A DNA stretch of 64,000 nucleotides from Echinococcus granulosus. Its lineage: Eukaryota > Platyhelminthes > Cestoda > Cyclophyllidea > Taeniidae. Positions 24,285 to 35,200 of the stretch are shown here, piece by piece (the stretch's first letter is position 1; every line of letters begins with the position of its first letter). The position numbers and the translations under genes were made by a program. The notes below the pieces were generated by a model, which saw only the letters and a list, made by a program, of their open reading frames with translations, did no database searches and was not told the origin of the DNA. The stretch covers positions 226,439 to 290,438 of the forward strand of contig NW_020170418.1 in the NCBI RefSeq assembly GCF_000524195.1, in the 5' to 3' direction.

Positions 24285-27200
24285 ATGGCTTTCTCGCCGT
24301 CTATGGAAGGCAAGAAAATCGCTGATATCTTCCCTTTTGGGACATTGTGCAAATTTCTGGAACAAGTTTCATCAGTAGACGGTGCAAAAAAGAAAAAGGA
24401 CTATATCTTCTTGTTCATTCAAAAGTGGGCAGCTAAATATAAAAGACTTGTTGGGGATACTGGCCCGACTGCAGGAAATTTGGGCAGCTTCTTTCCGGTT
24501 TTACGTCTTCTTATCCCATCTGCTGACCGCACTAGGCCAGCGTATGGTGTTGGAGAATCAACCATGGCCAGGATGCTCATCAAGGCCTTTGGTTTGGCTC
24601 CAAAAGGGCCTGATGCTACCAGATTACTAAAGAAATGCAAAACATTGTTATCCAAAAGTGCCACTGAGGAGGACCTGGCGGACATCGTTCACTATGTATT
24701 ACGGGATCATTGTGCGACCGAGAGCTCTTACTCAATAACTGTACCAGTTGCCCTTTACTTATTTTTTTTCCATAGAAAATTCATGACACGTTAGATGCGC
24801 TGGCGTCCTCACCTTCTCAAGATCAAAAGCTCGAAATAATCTGTCATTTCACTCGTAATATAACTGTTCTGGAATTGAAGTGGTTCGTGCGTATCGTTAG
24901 TCGGCGCGATCTGTCGTTAGGTATCAGAGATAAAGCTTTGCTCAGTTGTCTTCATCCTGCTGCTCCCTCCATTTGGAACGTTACACAGGTAATCTGTCAT
25001 TTTCATAACCGCGTATATTAAGTCTTCTAGGACTTGTGCGCTGTCTGTCAACGAATCGCTTACATTGACCCAAAGTTGGCTCTGTCCACTGATGTTTACC
25101 GCAAATTTAAATCTGTTGAACTGTTTACTGCCTTTAAACCCATGCTTTGCTCTCGAGCCAGTAGTGTCGACGAAATCTGTACAGCCTATCAGCAGGAATT
25201 CTCGGGGTCTGTTGACACTGGTCTTTGCCTCGAAGTTAAGTATGATGGCGAAAGAGTTCAGGTAACCAGTCTTTGAATCTCCCATTTCTCGTAGTTGCAT
25301 AAGTCAAATACAAACTACCGCTTTTGGTCTCGTACTGGTCGCGAATGGAGCTCGAGTTATGGTGAGTGCGGCGATTCTGCGAAGGGGAGCCTCACATATC
25401 GTTTACATGCAAACGGCACCACTTTTGCCAATGACGTCATCGACTGCATTCTTGATGGAGAGATGCTCGCTTTTGATAGACTTACCAACCGGTTTGTCAC
25501 AAAGGCCACGGGCTATGATGTTAAACGTGCAGGGCTTGATGATCAGTCTGATAACAATAAGGATGTCATGCCGTGCTTCATCGTCTTCGACGTACTCTAT
25601 TTAAACGGACAGGTAAGGACAAGTAGTTTTTTTTCTTCATTTTAATATGAAATTCCTCCAGAATGGGTGGGGGGGGGGGGTTTGCGATCTAGTCTCTGGA
25701 TGGGCTTTTGTAGTTTGTTTTTAATTATCAGATAGCGAGTATTCTGCCATCCAGTGTCTGCAATGCTAACGTTTGGGAGTTCTTGGCTTACTTTTAGAGA
25801 AAGAACTCTCTGTACTTTATTTTCCTCATTTGTGCCACTATACGAAATATTTAAATAGAGGACCCAGTTTCTTATTACTCACAGTCCTCCTTGACTGTCA
25901 ACATTATAGTGCTTGTTCATGCTTCAATGTCAAAAAATCCTGAATATTTGTTTTATTCCCACCTCAACTTCATTTCAGCTTCTCACGGAGATGCCTCTCT
26001 CCCGGCGCAAGCGTATTCTTCTAACAATGTTCTCATCATTTAAGTCAACGTGTGAAGAGGTTTCGTCAGAAGTTGAAACCTGTTTTAAGTCCACCAATAA
26101 TCACAGTGACGATGACAATTTGGAAGATTATCAAATTCAGCAGGATCGACTTCTTTCACTTTTTGCGATTGAGAAGGGAGCCTTGTATTTAGGCGGTTTC
26201 TTGTTTACGCAACCGGATAAGGTGAGTTTATTTCTATATTTCATTTGAACAACTATTCAGCCGTTTCCTGTTCAGTCATGCTAGTTAGATATTCTTTTTC
26301 TGATGGTTCGAATGATTTCATATCAGCAAAGTAACTTTTTTGCCATTGAAAAGGAAATTAGTTCTTGTGCCTTTGAATTAATCAAGTCACGTTTGTGTAG
26401 TAGCAGTCTTCTGGTGTCTCGTTCAAAAAGTGATGTGAGAATGCACGCGCCTTTAGTCTAGATTTCAAAAAAAATTATTTAATCTACTGTGACGCCCAAG
26501 TTGTCTATGAGGACGTCATGAGACGTGATTATTGAAGGTCTACTTTGAATAGCAGCAATGAAATTGATTTTTCAAGTACTGGAGGCTGGATGACGTTATA
26601 CACCACGGGCAATAGCTGCTTTGTATGTATCATATCATCTTGGCTTAGTTTATAATCATCAGATGAGGCGGTGCTTTGGGTGCGTTCTCATGGCAGACTC
26701 GGCTAGCATGCTGCTTCGACACGTGGGTGCAGCATGGTGCGGAGGGGCTGGTGGCGAAGGCGCTCTGCGCTCCCTACACCCCCGACGGACGGGCAGGGGC
26801 GGGCTGGTGGAAGCTGAAACCGGACTACGTGCTTGGTCTTTGCACTGACCTCGACTGCCTCCTTGTCGGTGCCTACGCTGGTACCTCTGCCGCCACCTGC
26901 ACGACAATGTTCTCCACATTCCTCTGTGCCATCGTTAACGACGACGATGGTGATGAGATTGAAAATAAGCGACGGCGACTGCAATCAGATCACTCATCCC
27001 CACCCTCCTTCTTGACATTTTGCCAGGTAGTCATATTTTCTCCCTTAATGGTCGGATAGTGGGTGTTTTCAGTCAAGTCATAGTTTTTAAATGATTGACA
27101 AAATTAGCCATGATCAAACTGTTTAAAATTTTGCGGTGTAAAAACCGAAGCGTTTATAAACAGATACGTTGTTGACGTTAATGTAAGTTTCGGAAAATCA

Positions 27201-29979
27201 TTTGCGACTAAACGTTTACTTGGTACTTTCAAGCTTGTAGATATTCTTTGGCATGGTCCGGTGTGCATAGCAGTTAAAAGAACTATGGGGTTGTCTTTTT
27301 TTCTTTTCAATCAACAATCTACTCCTTTTCCTCTCAAAATGTTGCGCCTTTTGGTGACAGCTCTTAGTGTAGTTGCATTTATTACCAAAAACTTAAATGA
27401 AACAATTTACTCTCTCGCAAAAATGCATGATATGTTCGTGTAAATCGTGAAGGTGTCATGCGGATTGAAGCGCGATCAACTGGAGAGCCTCAATCGCCGC
27501 CTAGTGTCTCATTGGAGGCAGTACGGCAGACGCAAAATAAACTGTAACGAGACCGAGTGGCTTCGGGTGTCGGGGGAGCGACCCGACTTCTGGATTCCAC
27601 CGCGCCATTCCCTTGTTCTTCAAGTAAGATGTTTGCTTTTCATTAATTAGTGGGAAAAATAGCGGCATTGTGAGGACTATACAAGACTTAATGCTCATTA
27701 TGCTTTTTATCGTAAACTTCTCTATATTTATGGACCATATGTTCGGCGGATTGATCTGTCTAATTAATATGTATAGACTTTTATTTGGTCCTCCTACCAC
27801 AAATTTTGACTGCTCGCTGATCTTTTGACTCCTGAAATCTTAGAGTGATTTGCGTTCAAATGAAACTACGCTCACCTATCGACTGTTCTGCTTCTTTTCG
27901 CACAGTAAAAAGACCATCGTCTCTGACTCTGTAGATTCATGCCGCAGAAATGATACCGAGCGCCTCATATTCGGCGGGTTTTACTCTTCGATTTCCCAGA
28001 GTCGTAGCTGTCCGAGAGGATAAGACGTGGAAAGATGTCGCCTCAATATCGGAAATCAAGAAGCTTTATCAGGACACGAAGGTATGTCCGTTACCTCGAT
28101 TTGCCTCATGCTGAAGTACTCAAAGAATTTTGTAGCTGCATGATTTACGAAGCACATTGTCTCCGTCAGTCAATTTGGTTGGTAAATTAGACTGATTCTT
28201 TGTTTTCGGTGTTTGTCTAAATATTCTCTAATTTTAAAAAAATGCTATTAAATATAGGTTAAATTGTAAGCAATCATCAAGTGACTACTCACTATCGTCC
28301 TAATGCTTTATTTACTTTTTCGTAGGGTAAAATGGTTAAAGGGAAGACAATCCAGTCTTCAGATGAGGACAATAAAAGTGATACTGATAGCGACAAAGAC
28401 AAAAAACCCATTTCACGCATCACTTCAGAGACTGCATCGACAAGTGGGTTTTCTACAAGGCGTGTCCAAACATCCTCAAAGCCTTCGACCTCGGTTCTGA
28501 CCCAATACTACCAATCATTAACGGATTCAGTGAGTACCCCATTTGTAAATTATTATTAATAAGAAATTATTTGTAATCCCATACATGACTAGGTAATTAT
28601 GGTTGTTCGCAAAGAACTTATTTTAATATTTGACTGACTACCTGACTGGACTGGCTGCTAGCGCTCTATAGGGGGCTTGTTATATATTAGCCCCTTAAGC
28701 TGCTGTTATAAGAGTAGCTGTTGAGCGTTAATGTCATGCTCACAATGATAATATTTTCAGATTGAAATCGAGTCCTCTGCCTTCGCTGACGTGGAATTCT
28801 GTCTTTATATTTCATCCCATTTTTTCGGCCCATCTACTGACTTTGGGTCAAAGGGTGACTTGGAAAAGGCGATTCTTAAAAGGAGTGGGAAAGTGGTTCA
28901 AAACCCTGGATCAGATACAACCTATATTGTAACGGATCGAATCACCGCCAAGGTTAGCCACGCTTATTCCACGATTGTGCCGGAACAATCGTTATTTCCT
29001 GCATCCATTTTCAGATTTCCAATTTGATTGAAGCCACGCGTAAGAGCACGGGTAGGGGTAAGGAAGGTGGCTATGACATTGTATCCACCGAATGGTTGAT
29101 TCAGTGCATTCAGGCGAATCGACTACTACCGCTACGCCAGGACCAGGTGTTCGCATCACGTCCGTCAACAATGCTTCAACTTGATGGGTCCCGTGAGGGC
29201 ATAAACAGCGATTTTGCAGATTTGGGTCCTTCTGGTCTTTCCAGCGACGACTGTGTCTACTCCATTTCGCCGTCTCGTCTAGGAGTGGAACTATTCACGC
29301 AAATGGTAAAGGCCCTGAGCAACTCTATTACAAGGCATCGCAACTGGAATTAAATTACAGAACTCATTCTGTTAACTTTTCTACTATTGTTAACATAATT
29401 TACTAGTATCAAACTGCACTAGATTGTCTCGCTCGCTAGCCTCTTATCGTTTCCACTTCACCAATGCAATTCAAGGTGGAGTACTAGCCTTTGTTTTGTC
29501 TTTTTCTAGCCTGTTCGTCGGCTCTCCACTAATGAATACATTAAGTTCTTCGAAGATGATAACTTTTCCGACCTGATCCTTCCTTTGTACGGCATTAGCA
29601 TTGTTCTATATGGTTTGATTGACACTTCTCCTCAATTGAAGATGATGATAGCCGATCTGCGGTCTTTACAGGCCATTGTGCATGGTCCTTTGACGGATAT
29701 CTCAGCCTTACTCCCTGAGCGGACGGGCACCGTCACTCATGTAGTTGCGGTACTTTTCTTTTTCTTTAGCATTAAGCTTCGTATTGGATGCTAATATCTT
29801 GTTGATACTTGCCCCTATAGATGAATGAAAGAGTTCGCAGCTCTGCGATTGAGCCTGTGTTGGAGGAAATACGGAACCAAATTGGTCAATCAGGTCTGCC
29901 GATTGCAGTTACTTTGGATTGGGCTATGGGCTGTGCTTCTCACAAGGCTTTACTTCCTGTATCGAACTATCACTTATAA
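24285..29979 (+). CDS. LIG4: DNA ligase IV (ATP-dependent)
   Basis: LIG4 seals double-strand breaks in nuclear non-homologous end joining, with XRCC4. Thirteen in-phase exons: 24285-24740, 24776-24988, 25031-25261, 25295-25612, 25979-26221, 26697-27026, 27453-27623, 27935-28081, 28326-28529, 28761-28952, 29015-29305, 29510-29749 and 29821-29979 (TAA), giving 1,064 residues against 911 in human. All introns are phase 0. Domain order is the DNA-binding domain, nucleotidyltransferase with KYDGER, OB fold ending GFTLRFPR, acidic-serine linker, BRCT1 and BRCT2. The adenylated lysine should be residue 293. Start is the first ATG, followed by MAFSPSMEG and the IFPFGTLCKFLEQ helix (human VPFADLCSTLERI). 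The extra length lies mostly before motif IV (about 45 residues) and in the linker. No frameshift or stop is seen, so the gene looks intact. Confidence 0.96.
25238..26850 (+). other. LIG4: Catalytic core motifs of DNA ligase IV
   Basis: Motif I (KYDGER, codons 25238-25255) carries the lysine that takes AMP. It is followed by SRTGREW (human SRNGYNY), ILDGEMLAFD (human ILDGEMMAYN), CFIVFDVLYLNG, EGLVAK (human EGIMVK, motif IV) and WWKLKPDY (human WLKIKPEY, motif V). All catalytic motifs are present in order, which argues for an active enzyme. Between CFIVFDVLYLNG and EGLVAK the exon 25979-26221 holds an extra acidic segment (HSDDDNLEDY) not found in vertebrate LIG4. Confidence 0.93.
25669..25680 (+). 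repeat. Homopolymer run of 12 G
   Basis: A G12 tract in the fourth intron of the ligase gene, directly preceded by GGGT. It is long for an AT-rich genome, and length miscalls are likely at such a site. Confidence 0.9.
28761..29979 (+). other. LIG4: Tandem BRCT region of DNA ligase IV
   Basis: BRCT1 spans exons 28761-28952 and 29015-29305: FADVEFCLY (human FEDVEFCVM), GGKVVQNPG-type block RSGKVVQNPGSDTTYIV (human GGYIVQNPGPDTYCVI) and STEWLIQCI with the conserved tryptophan. BRCT2 spans 29510-29979, with the ISIVLYG strand, the THVV block (human SHVII) and LDWAMGCASHKALLP at the end. The linker between them, which binds XRCC4 in human LIG4, has a similar length but almost no recognisable residue identity, so XRCC4 binding cannot be judged from sequence alone. 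Confidence 0.9.
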
Positions 29980-32255
29980 CCCATCACTTTTAGCTTCATT
30001 CTTCATATTTGCGTTTCATATTTAATTATTTTGATCATTCCATTATTACGAATTGAGAGCATCTTTTACGCCTCGATTCCTACCGCTCCTGGTATTTTGC
30101 AATGGGGCCAGTAATCCTCACTTTTAATAATCATATGGTGAGAAATTGATGCCGTCCGAGTTTTCAACCCAAGACGTACTTTTAATATTCTATGAATTTC
30201 AGGGATCTTGCAGCATCAGCGCTTTGAATGTTCTCTGAATTCGTAACGCGTCGAGGTTGTCCGAAAGAACATGTATTACCAACGTACAGAAAGGGGGTGG
30301 AAGTCACTAGCACGATTTAGGGGCCGCATTGCATGGGAGACCATAATCACCGAGGTGCAAAGTGCCTCTGTAGTTAAACACGCAATCGGACAAGGTGCTA
30401 AATTGCTTCGATATCTTGTAGGCTCAGCAAGGTATTTCGGGATACCTGTCTATGGTCTACCGGCAGTCTAGTGCTGTGCGTGGCTATTCAAACGGGGGTC
30501 TAGAAAATTGGATAATTTTGGAATCTGATTTAACTACCGAAGGGCAATGTGATACGAGGGTGATGACTTATTGATGCCTAGGTTAGCATTTTTATAAATG
30601 CAAAGTGGTGGGTACCCGCTTATGAGGTGTTCGTACAGCGGTCCGAACCCTCGCCTGGGGGTCACAATAAGAAAGTGGTGTGAGAGAACAAGGATAAGTA
30701 AAGCACAGAAGTCGTAACTCCACTGACAAGGACCAGAGGTCGTACTGCAATGCGTCGGTTGGATATTTAACCCTCGGTTTCGGTAAAGGGGTTACATAGG
30801 TGCTCCGCTGTTGTACCTTCGTCGAGAGGTCTTAGGACTCTACATTAGCGGCAGCGGAAAGCGAACCCTACCTTAAAGGACATCTATTCTAAATTCACCC
30901 CCGGGTGATAAACCTTGGCACGGGGGAGGCGAAAAGGCGCATATGCTGTGGATAGGAGAATGGGTGACGGTCCATTACAGAAGGGTTGAAATTGACGTCT
31001 GCCTTGGGCAACAGCCTGTCCCTTGCTCTGCAGGAATGACATTAACAGCTGAAACGGCACTAGCCGTAGGGCTTCTGGAAAAGTACCATTATGGAGCTGT
31101 TCACCGTTCTTAACACGGATAGCAGTTATGCGAACTCACGATACTTGCTTACTACTCTACCAGTTAGATAGAACTTATAAGAATACGGCTGGTAGCACTG
31201 ATGTAGAATAAACGTGGCAACTAGGAATAGAAATGAAATCCTACTCCACGAAACTCTTCTTAAGCCAATTTTTTTAAAATGACGTTGCCTCTAGGCCAGT
31301 GTTCCTATGACTAGCGGTGAACACGTGTAACAGCCTGCATATTTCTCCATCCCCGAAATCAGTCCCCGTAGAGGGCAAAACTGTAGATCCAGTAGAATTG
31401 TCATGAGGGATCAGTGAAGCAGCGACCAAGTATCCTCTCAGTTGCATAGAAATTCATTCATTAGCACGGTAAACTCGAGGATGCTTTTCTTGCAGCACCG
31501 ATTGCATTGTGATGGCTGACGCGGGAGATGGGTCAAGGGGCGCACTGAAGACGACGCTCAAAAGAGGAGAGGAGCTATGCATTTGCTATTCAACGGTATC
31601 ACTCAGGTGAGAAGTGTTCAGTGAAAAAGAATCGTCACATTTCCTCAAGGCAGAAGAGGGCTTTGAACACAGACCTCCCCAGACCTGTACTAATTTCCGT
31701 TAACATTTCTTAGGAGACATGCCCTTGTAGAATCGATCAGTGCGTTTGAAAGGTTTGAAGTCCAGAGAGGAAGAATTAAGCGAGAAATCCGTTTTGATTA
31801 GTGAACTACTTGGGGCTCTGAGTTGAGCTTGTTGTCTTAAATTCCTACTGTATGCCGAAGACGTATGTGCTGTTCTAGTATCACTTATTAGTTCGTCCTC
31901 AGGGAAGGCTCGGGGCGATGCACAGGCTGCAGGGTCTAAATAGCTTGTGTAGTTAAGCAGAGCATCATAAAATTTTGATATAATGCGGCTGGCACATCAA
32001 TCCAATTTAAGATGTTGGGAAGCCTATTAAATACCCAAGAGGAATTTCATTTTTAGGGTTACGTAAAGACGATCTAAGATAACCTAAAGTTAGAAAAACA
32101 ACACAACTGCACGCTTTGTTAATAAATTTTATTATTTGTATTTTTAAAACTTTTGGGCTCTAAATTTTACCTAAATGCAGTCAGTTTATTTCTTCTAATC
32201 GAACCGCGCTTTTTGTGGATGTTTCGCATATTTTGAGAATCAGTTGTGGTGTAAA
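29980..32255. other. Gene-poor, compositionally distinct stretch between LIG4 and BLTP1
   Basis: About 2.3 kb with no recognised gene. From about 30,240 to 32,050 the sequence is GC-richer and lacks the T-rich tracts that mark the introns and intergenic DNA nearby. The longest frame (30271-30471, 66 residues) has no family resemblance. An 11-base element, gtagttaagca, occurs at 31949-31959; it is also at 22934-22944, and a near copy is at 30370-30380. The block may be an old repeat, but no terminal repeats or coding motifs were seen. The last about 200 bp are AT-rich again and should include the BLTP1 5' leader. Confidence 0.45.
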
Positions 32256-35200
32256 ATGGAAATCGAAGTTCGTTCGAATGACAGTCTTGATACACAAGTC
32301 AATGCGTACATTAGCGAAGGCAGATTTCATATTGCTATACTGTCGTTGTTCCTCCTGGATGCATGGGTCATTTACGTGCTTTTCTACAATGCTCGTGTCC
32401 TTGGGTTCATTACTTCTTTAATTCTTCGGAAGTTCGTTAAAAATGGATACATAAGGATTGGTTTGTTACTTTATGACTTATATTGTACAGGCTCGATATC
32501 TATTTCTGCTATTGGTGGTGTGATAATGGTTCGGGACCTAATTTATCTGACTGATGATTACAGCATTCGGTGTTGTTACGGAATACTTGTGTTAAATTAT
32601 TGGGCTCCTTTTGACCCTGGAAAAAAAGGCACGCTTTCGTAGTTCTTAAGTCCTACTTTTCTGCATAGGTGTGTAAATTACTCGTCTTTTCATTCACGTA
32701 GATGAGGCTACGAAAAGGCGGCTCCACATATTTCTCTATGGATTTGATATGCATGTGTTTAACCGGAACTCGCTTTACGGTGAATTTATGTTGAAAGAAA
32801 AGAATCAAGCTAATGACAGCCATCAGTCGCAATCTCAGTACGTGCTGTTCTCGTGATTTTATTGTTTTTATGTATTATGTGCAGTTTGTTATCATTCTAC
32901 TGTAATTTTCCCTTTAAAGACTAATTTTTTGTCCTAATCCAGATACAGTGTGCAGCAGGAAGATGCACTGGGGTGGATTTGGACAAAATTTGAAAGCCTC
33001 TTTCCAGTTGTTAGGTTCCATTTAGAAATGGTGGGTTCAGTTTACATTCCAGTCGATTAAATGCCTTAAAAGTTATTTATTATGTCTCCTGCATTTGGAA
33101 TTTTATAGTCAAAGTTTTGCTTTGGTAATCACCTAATTCCCCGTGCACTCGTTCTGACGTGCCAAAAGGCACATGGGACGTATATGCAAAAGCATGCTAC
33201 TTGGCAGTTCGACAAGTATCAGCACTGGGTCTCTTTCGATTTTTACGATTTTGTGGGATCCTTGGTACCTGTCTCCAAGTACTCCGGGCATTACGCCGTA
33301 GAAGAGTGAGTCGTTATGCAACTTTTTAGGTAGTAATCGGCGTCTGATCATTTTATTTTTTTTTTCGCTACTCCGTAGACCACCACAAAAGGCAGATACT
33401 TTTCGTGTATTTTCTCTTGGACGAGGCCAGATTACGTATAAGCAAGACCAGCCAGGTATTACTAATATCCGTGCAAATGCTTGCATCTCTATACTCATTT
33501 TTTGATTAATTGGGTTTATATTGTTACGACCGTCATACCGAAGAGTGTATCTGTTCTGATCAAGCCCTTGCCATACGTAAAATACTTCTGGAATGAGCAA
33601 ATTAGAGTTTTGATAAATTCCTTACTTCATCTGAGTTTCTGTTCGCACTTTCAGGTTTGATTTCTGTGGAATCAGAGCATGCACAACTTGACGAAAATCA
33701 GGAGTCAGTGTTTTATACGTTTCCAGAGTGGAAAATGGCGATAAATGTCGAGAAAGACTTTCTCTTAGCTTATGGGCCCTGGGCTGATCGCCAACGGTGA
33801 GCTTCTATAATTTATTTGTGCTTAAGGCGGCATCGTACTTATTCACGTCTTCTATAGCCTTAGATAGTACTTTTACGACTTACTTTTCGTTCTTGGTTCT
33901 GACAGTTTCTGCAGTGATACTTGCCAGTCCTTAGTCAGCTAAAGAGCAGTTTACATTGCATCAATCTTTGATTAATTCCCTGGATACGAAACATTACGAA
34001 ACCTTGTTTTTATTTTAGAATTGGTTAGCTCTTTCTTATGACTTGAGGTGTTCATTAGTAACTTAAGATGTACCATAATGTAACACCTTCCCTCACTGAA
34101 ACATTGAGCAGTCTAAATAACCCGTGTGGCGTTGCACGTGGTGGCCACTCTGGGTAATGGTATCGTCACTTTGTTCACAGTGAAATGCTATGGAAGTTTT
34201 TCTTCCCACCAACTTATCGTCCGGCTGAAGTGACCTCGCCTCCTTGTGTTGGGCAACTCCGTACAACCCAAAAGTTTACTCTAGACATTTCCAGCTCGAC
34301 CACTGTACAAATGGACCTCTGGTTCGTTCAGGACAAAAACAAGTCAAATGTTAGTTCATGCTTGCATACTCCATCCACCCTGTATAGTCAAAACATTTAA
34401 ACTGACATGCAATCCTTATGGGAAGTGCGCTGGGTATTCACTAAAAGAAAATGATTAGCTTACTTCGCTTTGCTATTTAATATTAGAATACGAGTAAGGC
34501 TCTAAATTAGATCGCTGGTTTTCCTATCGTGATTAGATAGTTCGTGCATACATGGGTGCAGGTATATACATCTGCATTATTTGCTGTAGAAGTTTGCCCT
34601 CCATGGTGGACCTGATTCGACCTTCAAGGTGACGATACCGTGGGTGACGGAAGAGGATGGTAGCACTGTGGAGATGGCTTTGAGTTTAGCAAATGGTAGT
34701 TTGGTGACTGACTGCTTGTGGCACGACCTTCTCACGTCTTCCTGGTTTGACCTCCAATTGAATGTGCACTATCCAAGGCACTGGAACTCCCTTCAAACGT
34801 GGACTTTCGATCTGAATGGCCAAGATATAGTCTTTTCCATCCTCTACTCACAGAAGGATTACATCAAAGGTGTGCTCTCAGTACCAAATACGTCAATAAC
34901 TGTATATTTCGTTTGTTTTTACTCATGACCTTTGTACTCTGTATCAGCACTTATTCGCGAGCATCGCCTAGTCAGTTACTATCTCCTGTTCGCTTCCGTG
35001 ATTAATTTCGTCTACTTGTTCATAGAGATACCACTTCAACAAGGAAGCATTACACACACTGCAAAGTTTTCATTTATCAGTACTTCGCTGCTGTTAACAT
35101 TTATGCGTCCAGTCAATTAAAACTTCACTTTTCACGATGCGTCTTTGATGCTTCAATTCCCTTTTATGCATGAAATCTGATCAAACTGGTGTTGGCGACA

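Noticed and set aside
30630..30670. Possible tRNA T-arm-like sequence near tccgaaccct
   Set aside because: No matching acceptor stem, anticodon arm or A box could be paired at the right spacing on either strand.
33133..33600. 155-residue open frame on the minus strand
   Set aside because: It overlaps BLTP1 exons 33109-33305 and 33379-33455 in antisense. The + strand reading is collinear with human BLTP1.
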